Shown here: one piece after another, positions 8,484 to 14,843 of the stretch
Position numbering within the stretch: position 1 is the stretch's first letter
Layout of the letters: the number at the start of each line of letters is the position of its first letter
Source of the DNA: an uncultured Bacteroidia bacterium
GTDB lineage: Bacteria; Bacteroidota; Bacteroidia; Bacteroidales; UBA932
Direction of reading: 5' to 3'
DNA length: 48,408 nt
Assembly (NCBI GenBank): GCA_902789395.1
Contig: CADANY010000019.1
Coordinates: 1 to 48,408 of the forward strand
Notes under the pieces: generated by a model
What the model saw: the letters and a program-made list of their open reading frames with translations, nothing else
Told to the model about the DNA's origin: nothing
Database searches by the model: none
Program-made: the position numbers and the translations under genes

Positions 8484-8513
8484 TTGTTCTCTCCCGAAAA
8501 ATCAGTATCTTCG
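8484..8513 (+). promoter_or_regulatory. Promoter of the nitroreductase-AKR operon
   Basis: TTG at 8484-8486, a 19 bp spacer, then TATCTTCG at 8506-8513. This fits the Bacteroidota -33/-7 arrangement with one mismatch in the -7 box. It lies upstream of ATG 8533 and inside a longer in-frame reading, which argues for the 8533 start. Confidence 0.55.
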
Positions 8514-8532
8514 TGCCCATATCATACGTACG

Positions 8533-9207
8533 ATGACAGAGTTAGACGCTATCAAGGCACGGCATTCCGTGCGAAAATACATGGACAAACCCATTGAGGC
8601 CGATAAGGTGGAGGTCATCAGGGCAACCATCGAGGATGTCAACGCCCGGAACGGCTTGAACATCCAGCTGGTACTGGATGAGCCGAAGGCCTTCGCCTCC
8701 GGCATGTGGAAGTACGGTCAGTTCTCCGGTGTGAGGAATTATTTCGTGATGGCCGGGCCTAAGGGTAAGGACGCCGAAGAGAAGATCGGCTACTATGGTG
8801 AGAAACTGGTCCTGCTGGCGCAGACGCTGGGACTGAATACCTGCTGGGTTGGCCTGACCTATAAGAAGATTCCGGGAACCTTCACCCTCCGGGATACAGA
8901 CACCGTCCACTGCGTCATTGCCTTGGGCTATGGTACGATTCCCGGTGTACAGCATCCCCGGAAGCCGGCGGAGAACTTCTACGAAGCTGAAGGTATTCCT
9001 CCCCGGTGGTTCCTGGATGGCATGGAAGCGGCCCTGCTGGCTCCTACCGCTATCAACCAGCAGAAGTTCAGATTTATCCTGCGAGAAGGAAACAAGGTAG
9101 AGACAAAGACGCTCTTCTCAATGGCAGGCTACACCAACATTGACCTTGGCATCGCGAAGTACCACTTTGAAGTCGCTGTCGGAAAAGAAAACTTTTCTTG
9201 GCTATAA
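8533..9207 (+). CDS. Nitroreductase-family protein (TM1586-like)
   Basis: 224 residues from ATG 8533. The N-terminus IKARHSVRKYMDKPIE is the flavin-binding entry motif of nitroreductases (Arg-Ser/His-x-Arg-x-Tyr). The region EKIGYYGEKLVLLAQTLGLNTCWVG matches the helical core where FMN is held. Family members are FMN-dependent NAD(P)H oxidoreductases; the true substrate is not predictable. An in-frame ATG at 8479 is rejected because the promoter -7 box lies downstream of it. The gene is followed after 13 bp by an aldo/keto reductase, so the two are probably co-transcribed. Confidence 0.85.
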   Translation: MTELDAIKARHSVRKYMDKPIEADKVEVIRATIEDVNARNGLNIQLVLDEPKAFASGMWKYGQFSGVRNYFVMAGPKGKDAEEKIGYYGEKLVLLAQTLGLNTCWVGLTYKKIPGTFTLRDTDTVHCVIALGYGTIPGVQHPRKPAENFYEAEGIPPRWFLDGMEAALLAPTAINQQKFRFILREGNKVETKTLFSMAGYTNIDLGIAKYHFEVAVGKENFSWL

Positions 9208-9220
9208 ACATCGGGAGAAA

Positions 9221-10033
9221 ATGATTCTTCAAGAGACTTTTACGCTTTCCAATGGTGTCCGGATCCCCAAGTTGGGACTGGGTACCTGGCTGATTCCGGA
9301 TTCGGAGGTCGCTGATGCCGTGAATTCAGCCATTTGTCAAGGTTACAGGCACATCGATACAGCTCAGGCCTATGGCAACGAGAGAGGGACCGGCGAGGGC
9401 ATTCGCGCAGCTGGAATTCCCCGGGATCAGATTTTCGTAACGACAAAGGTGGCGGCCGAACTGAAAACCTACAGGGCTGCAGCCGATTCGATGGATGAAT
9501 CCCTCAGAAAGCTGGGCCTTGATTATGCCGACCTTATCATCATCCACTGCCCTCAGCCCTGGGCGGAGTTCCGCGGCACCAAGCGGTATTTCAAGGAAAA
9601 CAAAGAGGTATGGAAAGCCCTTGAGGATGCTTATATGGCCGGAAAGGTCAAATCCATCGGGGTTTCGAACTTTCTCGTTGATGACCTTCAGAACATTCTG
9701 TCAGACTGCCGGATCAAACCCATGGTAAACCAGATCAAACTGCATATCGGAGAAACGCCGTCTTCGCTTTTGGCGTTCTGCCGGCAGAATGATATTTTGG
9801 TTGAGGCCTATTCTCCCATTGCCCATGGAGCGGCGCTTAAGAACGAAACGATCGCCCGGGTCGCCCGGAAGTACGGTGTGACCATTCCGCAGTTATGCAT
9901 CCGGTATACGCTTCAGTTGGGAACCGTATCACTGCCCAAGTCGTCAAACCCGGAGCATATCAAGTCCAATGCGCAACTGGACTTCACTATCTCAGATGAA
10001 GATATGGCCTATCTGGAGGGAGTCGGCCGGTAG
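9221..10033 (+). CDS. Aldo/keto reductase
   Basis: 270 residues. The AKR catalytic tetrad is visible: Asp46 and Tyr51 in GYRHIDTAQAYGNE, Lys76 in IFVTTKV, and His109 in LIIIHCPQP. The C-terminal cofactor segment LPKSSNPEHIKSNAQLDF is the NADPH-binding signature. It resembles 2,5-diketo-D-gluconate reductase-type enzymes that reduce sugar ketones and aldehydes with NADPH. ATG 9221 is chosen because it follows a purine-rich GGGAGAAA and matches the family N-terminus (TLSNGVRIPKLGLGTW). Second gene of the operon with the nitroreductase, suggesting joint redox detoxification. Converges on the YqeY gene. Confidence 0.92.
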   Translation: MILQETFTLSNGVRIPKLGLGTWLIPDSEVADAVNSAICQGYRHIDTAQAYGNERGTGEGIRAAGIPRDQIFVTTKVAAELKTYRAAADSMDESLRKLGLDYADLIIIHCPQPWAEFRGTKRYFKENKEVWKALEDAYMAGKVKSIGVSNFLVDDLQNILSDCRIKPMVNQIKLHIGETPSSLLAFCRQNDILVEAYSPIAHGAALKNETIARVARKYGVTIPQLCIRYTLQLGTVSLPKSSNPEHIKSNAQLDFTISDEDMAYLEGVGR

Positions 10034-10039
10034 CGTCCG

Positions 10040-10489
10040 TCAGGCGAGCAGCTCTTTAACGATCGTTGAAATGGTCCGGCCGTCGGAGAGGCCGGCGAGT
10101 GCTTTGTTTGCTGCGCCCATGACCTTGCCCATATCTTTGATGGAAGAGGCACCTACCTGGGTGATGATTTCCTGTATTTTAATCTTGACTTCCTCTGCAG
10201 AAAGCTGTGCGGGAAGGTATTTTTCCATGACGGCAGCCTCGGCAAGTTCGTTGTCTGCGAGTTCCTGACGACCGGCGGCCGCAAACTGCTCTGCCGCTTC
10301 TTTACGCTGTTTCACCAGTTTCTGGATCATCTTGAGGATGTCGGCATCGGTCACTTCTTTGCTTCCGCCTTCTGATGTCTTGAATAGAAGAATTTCCCCC
10401 TTGATGGCGCGGGTCGCATTCATTGCCACCGTATCTTTGGCTTTCATCGCCTCTTTGATGGCATTCTGGATTTGTTGTTCAAGTGTCAT
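10040..10489 (-). CDS. GatB/YqeY domain protein
   Basis: 149 residues, the usual length. It begins MTLEQQIQNAIKEAMKAKD and contains the family segments TRAIKGEILLFKTSEGG, LVKQRKEAAEQF and MEKYLPAQLS, with a C-terminal DMGKVMGAANKALAGLSDG. YqeY resembles the tail domain of the GatB subunit of the tRNA-dependent amidotransferase, but the role of the stand-alone protein is not settled; tRNA binding is the usual guess. The longer frame starts at a TTG at 10519 that overlaps the -7 promoter box, so 10489 is the real start. Confidence 0.9.
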   Translation of the reverse strand: MTLEQQIQNAIKEAMKAKDTVAMNATRAIKGEILLFKTSEGGSKEVTDADILKMIQKLVKQRKEAAEQFAAAGRQELADNELAEAAVMEKYLPAQLSAEEVKIKIQEIITQVGASSIKDMGKVMGAANKALAGLSDGRTISTIVKELLA

Positions 10490-10516
10490 ATTCTTGATGG
10501 ATTCTGTTTTCAAGGT

Positions 10517-10524
10517 CAAATTTA
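10517..10524 (-). promoter_or_regulatory. -7 box of the YqeY-like gene
   Basis: Minus-strand TAAATTTG, fits TAnnTTTG, 27 bp upstream of the ATG at 10489. Confidence 0.5.
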
Positions 10525-10635
10525 CTCAATTTCTGTGAAATAGGATGCCAAGTTCGCATTATTCCTCCATAAATACAACTCGAGAAGGGGATTTAATCCT
10601 GAACTGGGGCGGCGATATATATTCAAAAAAAGAGG

Positions 10636-10643
10636 TATATTTG
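10636..10643 (+). promoter_or_regulatory. -7 box of the DIP1984-like gene
   Basis: TATATTTG, 21 bp before the ATG at 10665. It excludes the upstream in-frame start at 10545. Confidence 0.55.
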
Positions 10644-10664
10644 TCCATAATTATCGAAATCACT

Positions 10665-11117
10665 ATGAAGTTAGCGGAAGCATTGAATGAAAGGGCGGAT
10701 TTGCAAAAGCGTATCGCCCAACTTAAGGAAAGACTGATCAATAATGTCAAGGTCCAGGAGGGGGATGCTCCGGCGGAGGCTCCCGAGGCTCTTTTCTCGG
10801 AACTGGACGGATCACTTGCCCAATTGGAGAACCTGATTGTCCGCATCAATAAAACGAATCAGGAAACCCTTTGGGAAGGACGTACCCTGACGGAGATGAT
10901 TGCAGAGAAAGATATCCTCTCCCTGCAGTTGTCGGTTCTTCGTGCAGCACTGGATTCGGTTGTGGTGCGCAGTGACAGGTATGCGCGCAATGAAATCCGT
11001 TTCGTCCGTACGGTCGATGTCGCTCAGTTGCAGAAAAAGGTCGATCAACGTTCGAAATCACTCCGGGAGCTTGATTCGAAGCTGCAGCAGGCGAACTGGA
11101 CAACCGATTTGCTTTAA
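10665..11117 (+). CDS. DIP1984-family protein (septicolysin-like)
   Basis: 150 residues. It starts MKLAEALNERADLQKRIAQL and keeps the family pattern: NNVKVQEGDAPAEAP, IVRINKTNQETLWEGRTLTEMIAEKD, RSDRYARNEIRFVRTVDV and a C-terminal QQANWTTDL. It is predicted to be almost entirely alpha-helical and coiled-coil, with no signal peptide or catalytic motif. The family is widespread but without an assigned biochemical role; the septicolysin label is inherited from annotation. Monocistronic, with its own -7 box upstream; the next terminator is at 11287-11315. Confidence 0.85.
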   Translation: MKLAEALNERADLQKRIAQLKERLINNVKVQEGDAPAEAPEALFSELDGSLAQLENLIVRINKTNQETLWEGRTLTEMIAEKDILSLQLSVLRAALDSVVVRSDRYARNEIRFVRTVDVAQLQKKVDQRSKSLRELDSKLQQANWTTDLL

Positions 11118-11286
11118 CCGCCGCGGGCAGGGCGGACACACCTCGACGGCAGGAGGTTAAGCCGTCACCCCAGTCTGGTTGCGATAATCGGAGCCGATGT
11201 CATACAGTACTGTCAGGCTTTGTACCGCTTACAGGCGCACTTATACAGCGTACTCTTTACTACCGCCGTGTCGACTGCTCCGGCTT
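11118..11286. other. Untranslated stretch before the terminator
   Basis: About 170 bp between the DIP1984-like stop and a strong terminator. No gene is visible. It is GC-rich in its first 60 bp and could be a long 3' untranslated region or a small RNA. No separate promoter was found. Confidence 0.35.
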
Positions 11287-11315
11287 CCTCCCCCTCGGGG
11301 GAGGTTTTTTCTTTT
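11287..11315 (+). terminator. Rho-independent terminator
   Basis: Stem CCTCCCC/GGGGAGG with loop CTCG (11287-11304), followed by TTTTTTCTTTT. It ends the transcript that covers the DIP1984-like gene and separates it from the next promoter at 11351. Confidence 0.85.
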
Positions 11316-11350
11316 ATCCTTGAAATGAGTGAAGTATAAGGATCTTTTTG

Positions 11351-11358
11351 TATCTTTG
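11351..11358 (+). promoter_or_regulatory. -7 box of the PNPOx-like lipoprotein gene
   Basis: TATCTTTG, an exact match to TAnnTTTG, 29 bp before the ATG at 11388. Confidence 0.55.
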
Positions 11359-11387
11359 ACAGTTACGATATAATTGATTCTTTTGAT

Positions 11388-11897
11388 ATGAAAAAATTGA
11401 TCCTTATCCTGTCCGCATCTTTGGCTCTTTTTTCTTGCGCGGGAACCGGCGGTTCTGCCCCTGCGGTCAATCCTTCCGAGTATCAGTCCGTTAAACCTGA
11501 TAATATGCAACAAGTACGTGATTTCCTGCATAAAGCAGGCGTTTATTTCCTCGCTACGGTAGAAGGCGATCAGCCGCAAGTCCGTCCGTTCGGTACGGCC
11601 GAAATCATTGAAGGCAAACTCTATATCCAGACCGGACATGTCAAGAATGTTGCCCGTCAGATAGCCGCCAACCCGAAAGTCGCGATCTGCGCTTATGACG
11701 GCTCCAGTTGGATCCGGATTACCGCCACCCTCGTCGAGGACCCCCGTGTCGAGATCAAAAAAGCGATGCTGGATGCCAATCCCGGTCTCAGGAGCATGTA
11801 TAACGAAAATGACGACAATACTGCCGTCTATTTTCTCAAGGATGCCAAGGCTGCCATCTATTCTTTCACGGCAGAACCTGTGGTGATTGATTTCTAA
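11388..11897 (+). CDS. Lipoprotein with pyridoxamine 5'-phosphate oxidase-like domain
   Basis: 169 residues. The signal peptide ends in a lipobox (LALFSC, Cys17). Residues about 40-165 form the FMN-binding split barrel of the PNPOx-like superfamily: GVYFLATVEGDQPQVRPFGTAEI, GKLYIQTGHVKNVARQIAANPKVAIC and a C-terminal DAKAAIYSF. Cytoplasmic relatives bind FMN, F420 or haem. Export as a lipoprotein is unusual and suggests a periplasmic or outer-membrane-anchored flavoprotein, but binding has to be inferred. Monocistronic, converging with the lipocalin-like lipoprotein. Confidence 0.85.
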   Translation: MKKLILILSASLALFSCAGTGGSAPAVNPSEYQSVKPDNMQQVRDFLHKAGVYFLATVEGDQPQVRPFGTAEIIEGKLYIQTGHVKNVARQIAANPKVAICAYDGSSWIRITATLVEDPRVEIKKAMLDANPGLRSMYNENDDNTAVYFLKDAKAAIYSFTAEPVVIDF

Positions 11898-11903
11898 AAC
11901 TGC

Positions 11904-11932
11904 CGGACCTGAACCGATAGGGTACAGGTCCG
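11904..11932. terminator. Intergenic hairpin between convergent genes
   Basis: Perfect 8 bp stem CGGACCTG/CAGGTCCG with a 13-base loop, placed between two convergent stop codons. No T-tract follows on either strand, so it is a weak terminator candidate or an mRNA 3'-end stabiliser. Confidence 0.4.
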
Positions 11933-11964
11933 AGAAGGAATATAAGGAGCTGATCTAAAGCGGA

Positions 11965-12471
11965 TTACTGATCTGATTTCTCCCTGCGGAAGTGGTAGAT
12001 GGCCCTTTCGTTGCCGGAGAACAGGGATCCCAGACCGATGCTGAGGTCTTTCTGGATCAGGACCATTGTGATATCATCGACCTCGACGGTATAATCTTTG
12101 ACCAGGACCATAGCCTTTCCGTTGTCTGAGACGGAGAGTCCGTTCTTGAAACGGATGGTCGAGGTCTCCGGATCATATGAATATGCGCCGATTTCTACCT
12201 CAAAGTTGAACTGGGCGGTAGCGGAATGATTTTTTCCGAGCACCAGTCTGCAGTTTTCTTTGGTAAAGTCGGTAACGCTTGAATTTGTGTGGACCGATCC
12301 GTTGATCGTCGTCTCTGTCTCAACCGTCAGACTCTGCAGATGCCAACTTCCGACGATGGATTCCGGCCCGTCAGGGATTTCCGGATCATCAATTCCGGCC
12401 GCCTCGCAGGCATTCAGAAGAAGGGCGGCACCGAGGACCAAGAAAAAGGTCTTGAAAATATTTCTCATCAT
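11965..12471 (-). CDS. Lipocalin-like lipoprotein
   Basis: 168 residues. Signal peptide with lipobox LLLNAC (Cys22). The body begins IVGSWHLQSLTVE, the typical GxW entry of Bacteroidota lipocalin-like domains (lipocalin_4/5 type). It continues as a run of beta strands (NCRLVLGKNHSATAQFNF, STIRFKNGLSV) to YHFRRE. No enzyme motif is seen. Such proteins are small outer-membrane lipoproteins of unknown ligand. ATG at 12468 is an equally possible start. A -7 box TACCTTTG lies 36 bp upstream. Confidence 0.75.
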   Translation of the reverse strand: MMRNIFKTFFLVLGAALLLNACEAAGIDDPEIPDGPESIVGSWHLQSLTVETETTINGSVHTNSSVTDFTKENCRLVLGKNHSATAQFNFEVEIGAYSYDPETSTIRFKNGLSVSDNGKAMVLVKDYTVEVDDITMVLIQKDLSIGLGSLFSGNERAIYHFRREKSDQ

Positions 12472-12506
12472 AATCGTTTGGCTTAGTAAACGTTAGCTTA
12501 TCGTGA

Positions 12507-12514
12507 CAAAGGTA
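12507..12514 (-). promoter_or_regulatory. -7 box of the lipocalin-like gene
   Basis: Minus-strand TACCTTTG matches TAnnTTTG, 36 bp upstream of the ATG. No canonical -33 TTG was found. Confidence 0.5.
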
Positions 12515-12580
12515 TTAAAATATGTGAAACTTTGTTCCGATAATCAAAAAATTTAACAAGAATGAAACGGATCCCCGCCC

Positions 12581-13345
12581 TTACCCCATGACGACATCCA
12601 GAACCATCATCAAAGCGAAGCCGAGAGCAAATCCGATTGTCGCAATGTTGGAATGCTCTCCCTGCGAGGCTTCCGGGACCAGTTCTTCGATGACGACATA
12701 GAGCATGGCACCTGCTGCGAAAGAGAGCAGATAAGGCATCAGGGTTGTCGCCAGCGAAGCAATGGCCAGGACGAGCGCGCCTCCGAAGGGTTCGACGATT
12801 CCGCTGAGACTGCCGATCGTGAAGGCCCTCATCCGGCTGTTTCCGGCAGCACGGAGGGGCATGGAGATAATCGCACCTTCCGGAATATTCTGGATGGCAA
12901 TGCCAAGCGACAGGGCCAGGGCTCCCGCCATGCTGAATTCGGAAGAAAGGGCTCCGGCGATCGCTACACCGACGGCCATCCCTTCCGGAAAATTATGGAT
13001 CGTGACGGCAAGGGCGAGCATAGTGGTCCGGGACAAGTGGCTGCGCGGTCCTTCGCGGCTGCCCGTCGCGTGGATATGCGGGGTAATGTAGTCGATCAGG
13101 AGCAGAAAGGCGAATCCGCCCAGAAGGCCGATAACGGCAGGAATGACAGCCTTCGGCCCCTCGCCGCTCTCCAGCGAGGGAATGAGCAGGGACCAGACTG
13201 ATGCTGCTACCATGACACCGGATGCAAAGCCCAGCAAGATCTTTTGGACAAGAATGGGCATGTCCCGTTTCATGAAAAAGACGAAAGCGGAGCCGAGGGC
13301 GGTTCCGAAGAAGGGAATCAATAAAGCAACCAGTACAGCACTCAT
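12581..13345 (-). CDS. ZIP-family metal transporter
   Basis: 254 residues with about eight hydrophobic helices. The metal-binding signatures of ZIP transporters are present: TIHNFPEGMAVG in helix 4 and AIQNIPEGAIIS in helix 5, plus a short histidine-bearing loop (PHIHATGSREG) between helices 3 and 4. Family members import Zn2+ or other divalent metals across the inner membrane. It begins 5 bp after the stop of the FAD oxidoreductase gene, so the two share a transcript from the promoter at 14793. Confidence 0.92.
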   Translation of the reverse strand: MSAVLVALLIPFFGTALGSAFVFFMKRDMPILVQKILLGFASGVMVAASVWSLLIPSLESGEGPKAVIPAVIGLLGGFAFLLLIDYITPHIHATGSREGPRSHLSRTTMLALAVTIHNFPEGMAVGVAIAGALSSEFSMAGALALSLGIAIQNIPEGAIISMPLRAAGNSRMRAFTIGSLSGIVEPFGGALVLAIASLATTLMPYLLSFAAGAMLYVVIEELVPEASQGEHSNIATIGFALGFALMMVLDVVMG

Positions 13346-13350
13346 AGATC

Positions 13351-14769
13351 TTACAGGACGGCTCCCCAGGATTTCAAAGTCTCTACCAGTCTATCCGTAT
13401 CAATTTCCTGGACGGCCTTTTTCTCTTTTATGCTTTGTGCCGCTGCGGCTCCGGCGGCTTGTCCGGTACCCATGCAGCTGGCCTGGACCCGGAGAGAGGC
13501 AAGTGCCTGCCGGTCTGTCGAGATACAGCGGCCGGACACGAGAAGATTCGGGTAGTCCGGGGCAATCAGGGCCCGGTAAGGGACATAGGCCGGCTGTTTG
13601 AGATCGATCCGGACCTGTCCGGAGCCGGAACTCTGGTGGATATCGATCGGATGGATTCCTCTGGAAATGCTGTCCGGATAGCGTTCGGCGCTGACATATT
13701 CCTCGGCCGTAACGGTATGGACCCCGAGGATCCGCCGGGACTCCCGGATTCCGGCCTGTGGAGCTGTCGAAGCGACATAACAGTCCTTGAATTCAGGGAA
13801 TTCTTCTTTCAGGATTGAGACGAAGGTGAAGATATCTTCGCGAAGCTTGCACTCCGCTGCCGTGAAATTGCGGTTGTCGCAGGAATCGGCGGCCGTCCTG
13901 GTAATGTTGACGGCCACGCTGCCGGAATGGAGGACATTGTTGAACCAGGGCCCTCCGAAATCAGGAAGGTCCATCCCTTCCGCTTTCAGTTGGAGCAGTC
14001 TTTCCCGTACCGGAAGGCACTGGCTCGGACCGCGGACCCCGTCATGGTACATGCAGTTCCGGAGCAGTTCGCTTTCCGTATCGACTCCGGACAGTACGAA
14101 GCAGAACGATGAGGGCTGCAGGGTCCCGTCCGGGTTCGGCTGCATCGGAACACCCGCCATCCAAGCGAGATCGCCATCACCGGTTGCATCGATGAAAACC
14201 TTTCCCTGAAGGCTTTCCAGGCCGTTTTTATTTTGGATAACAACTCGGTCAATCCGTTTCCCGACACATTCGCAGCCAATCAGGGAGGAATGCATGAAGA
14301 GATCGACCCCAGCCTCCAGGACCATCCTTTGGACGCATAGCTTGTAGAGTTCGACATCAAAGTCTACATTGGCCTTGGGCCATTCGATAAAGGCTCCTCC
14401 CATCGACTCCAGTCTTTGGATAAATTCCCATGGAATCCCGCCGATAACGAGATCGCCTTTGAAAGCGAAGACGCTCAGGGGGGCGACATAACCCGCCGTA
14501 GCCATTCCGCCAAGGAATCCGTACCGTTCGATCAGGGCGACTTTCGCTCCTTCCCGGGCAGCCGCTATGGCAGCGATAAAGCCGGCGGGCCCGCCACCGC
14601 AGACGACCACATCGTATTCCCCGGCCGGGGCCGTTGGGCGTTTAAACTTTTTGCCGTCGGGGGAAGAGAACTCGGTAATACAGGAAGATGCGGCTCCGCC
14701 GGTGAGGGTTAAGGCAATCACGCCGGCAGCGCTTTCTTTCAGAAAAAGCCTTCTGTCCAGTTTCGTCAT
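13351..14769 (-). CDS. Exported FAD-dependent oxidoreductase
   Basis: 472 residues. The N-terminus has a twin-arginine-like stretch (LDRRLFLKESAAG) followed by a hydrophobic segment and SSC, so it may be Tat-exported and lipid-anchored. The dinucleotide-binding motif VVVCGGGPAGFIAAIAAA is at about residues 53-70, followed by GAKVALIERYGFLGGMAT. The C-terminal ATGDGD and VSGRCISTDRQALASLRVQ segments match the FAD-dependent oxidoreductase family Pfam FAD_oxidored. The substrate is unknown; exported relatives in Bacteroidota are often near carbohydrate genes. First gene of an operon with the ZIP transporter. Confidence 0.88.
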   Translation of the reverse strand: MTKLDRRLFLKESAAGVIALTLTGGAASSCITEFSSPDGKKFKRPTAPAGEYDVVVCGGGPAGFIAAIAAAREGAKVALIERYGFLGGMATAGYVAPLSVFAFKGDLVIGGIPWEFIQRLESMGGAFIEWPKANVDFDVELYKLCVQRMVLEAGVDLFMHSSLIGCECVGKRIDRVVIQNKNGLESLQGKVFIDATGDGDLAWMAGVPMQPNPDGTLQPSSFCFVLSGVDTESELLRNCMYHDGVRGPSQCLPVRERLLQLKAEGMDLPDFGGPWFNNVLHSGSVAVNITRTAADSCDNRNFTAAECKLREDIFTFVSILKEEFPEFKDCYVASTAPQAGIRESRRILGVHTVTAEEYVSAERYPDSISRGIHPIDIHQSSGSGQVRIDLKQPAYVPYRALIAPDYPNLLVSGRCISTDRQALASLRVQASCMGTGQAAGAAAAQSIKEKKAVQEIDTDRLVETLKSWGAVL

Positions 14770-14792
14770 GGTAATGGTTTATTTGGTCAGTA

Positions 14793-14800
14793 CAAAAATA
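14793..14800 (-). promoter_or_regulatory. -7 box of the FAD oxidoreductase-ZIP operon
   Basis: Minus-strand TATTTTTG matches TAnnTTTG, 23 bp upstream of the ATG at 14769. Confidence 0.5.
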
Positions 14801-14815
14801 ATGAAATATTTTATT

Positions 14816-14823
14816 TATTTTTG
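14816..14823 (+). promoter_or_regulatory. -7 box of the DPP11-type peptidase gene
   Basis: TATTTTTG, 20 bp before the ATG at 14844. It is divergent to the box at 14793-14800 with only 15 bp between them. Confidence 0.5.
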
Positions 14824-14843
14824 TCCCGTTAACCCTGTTTCTT

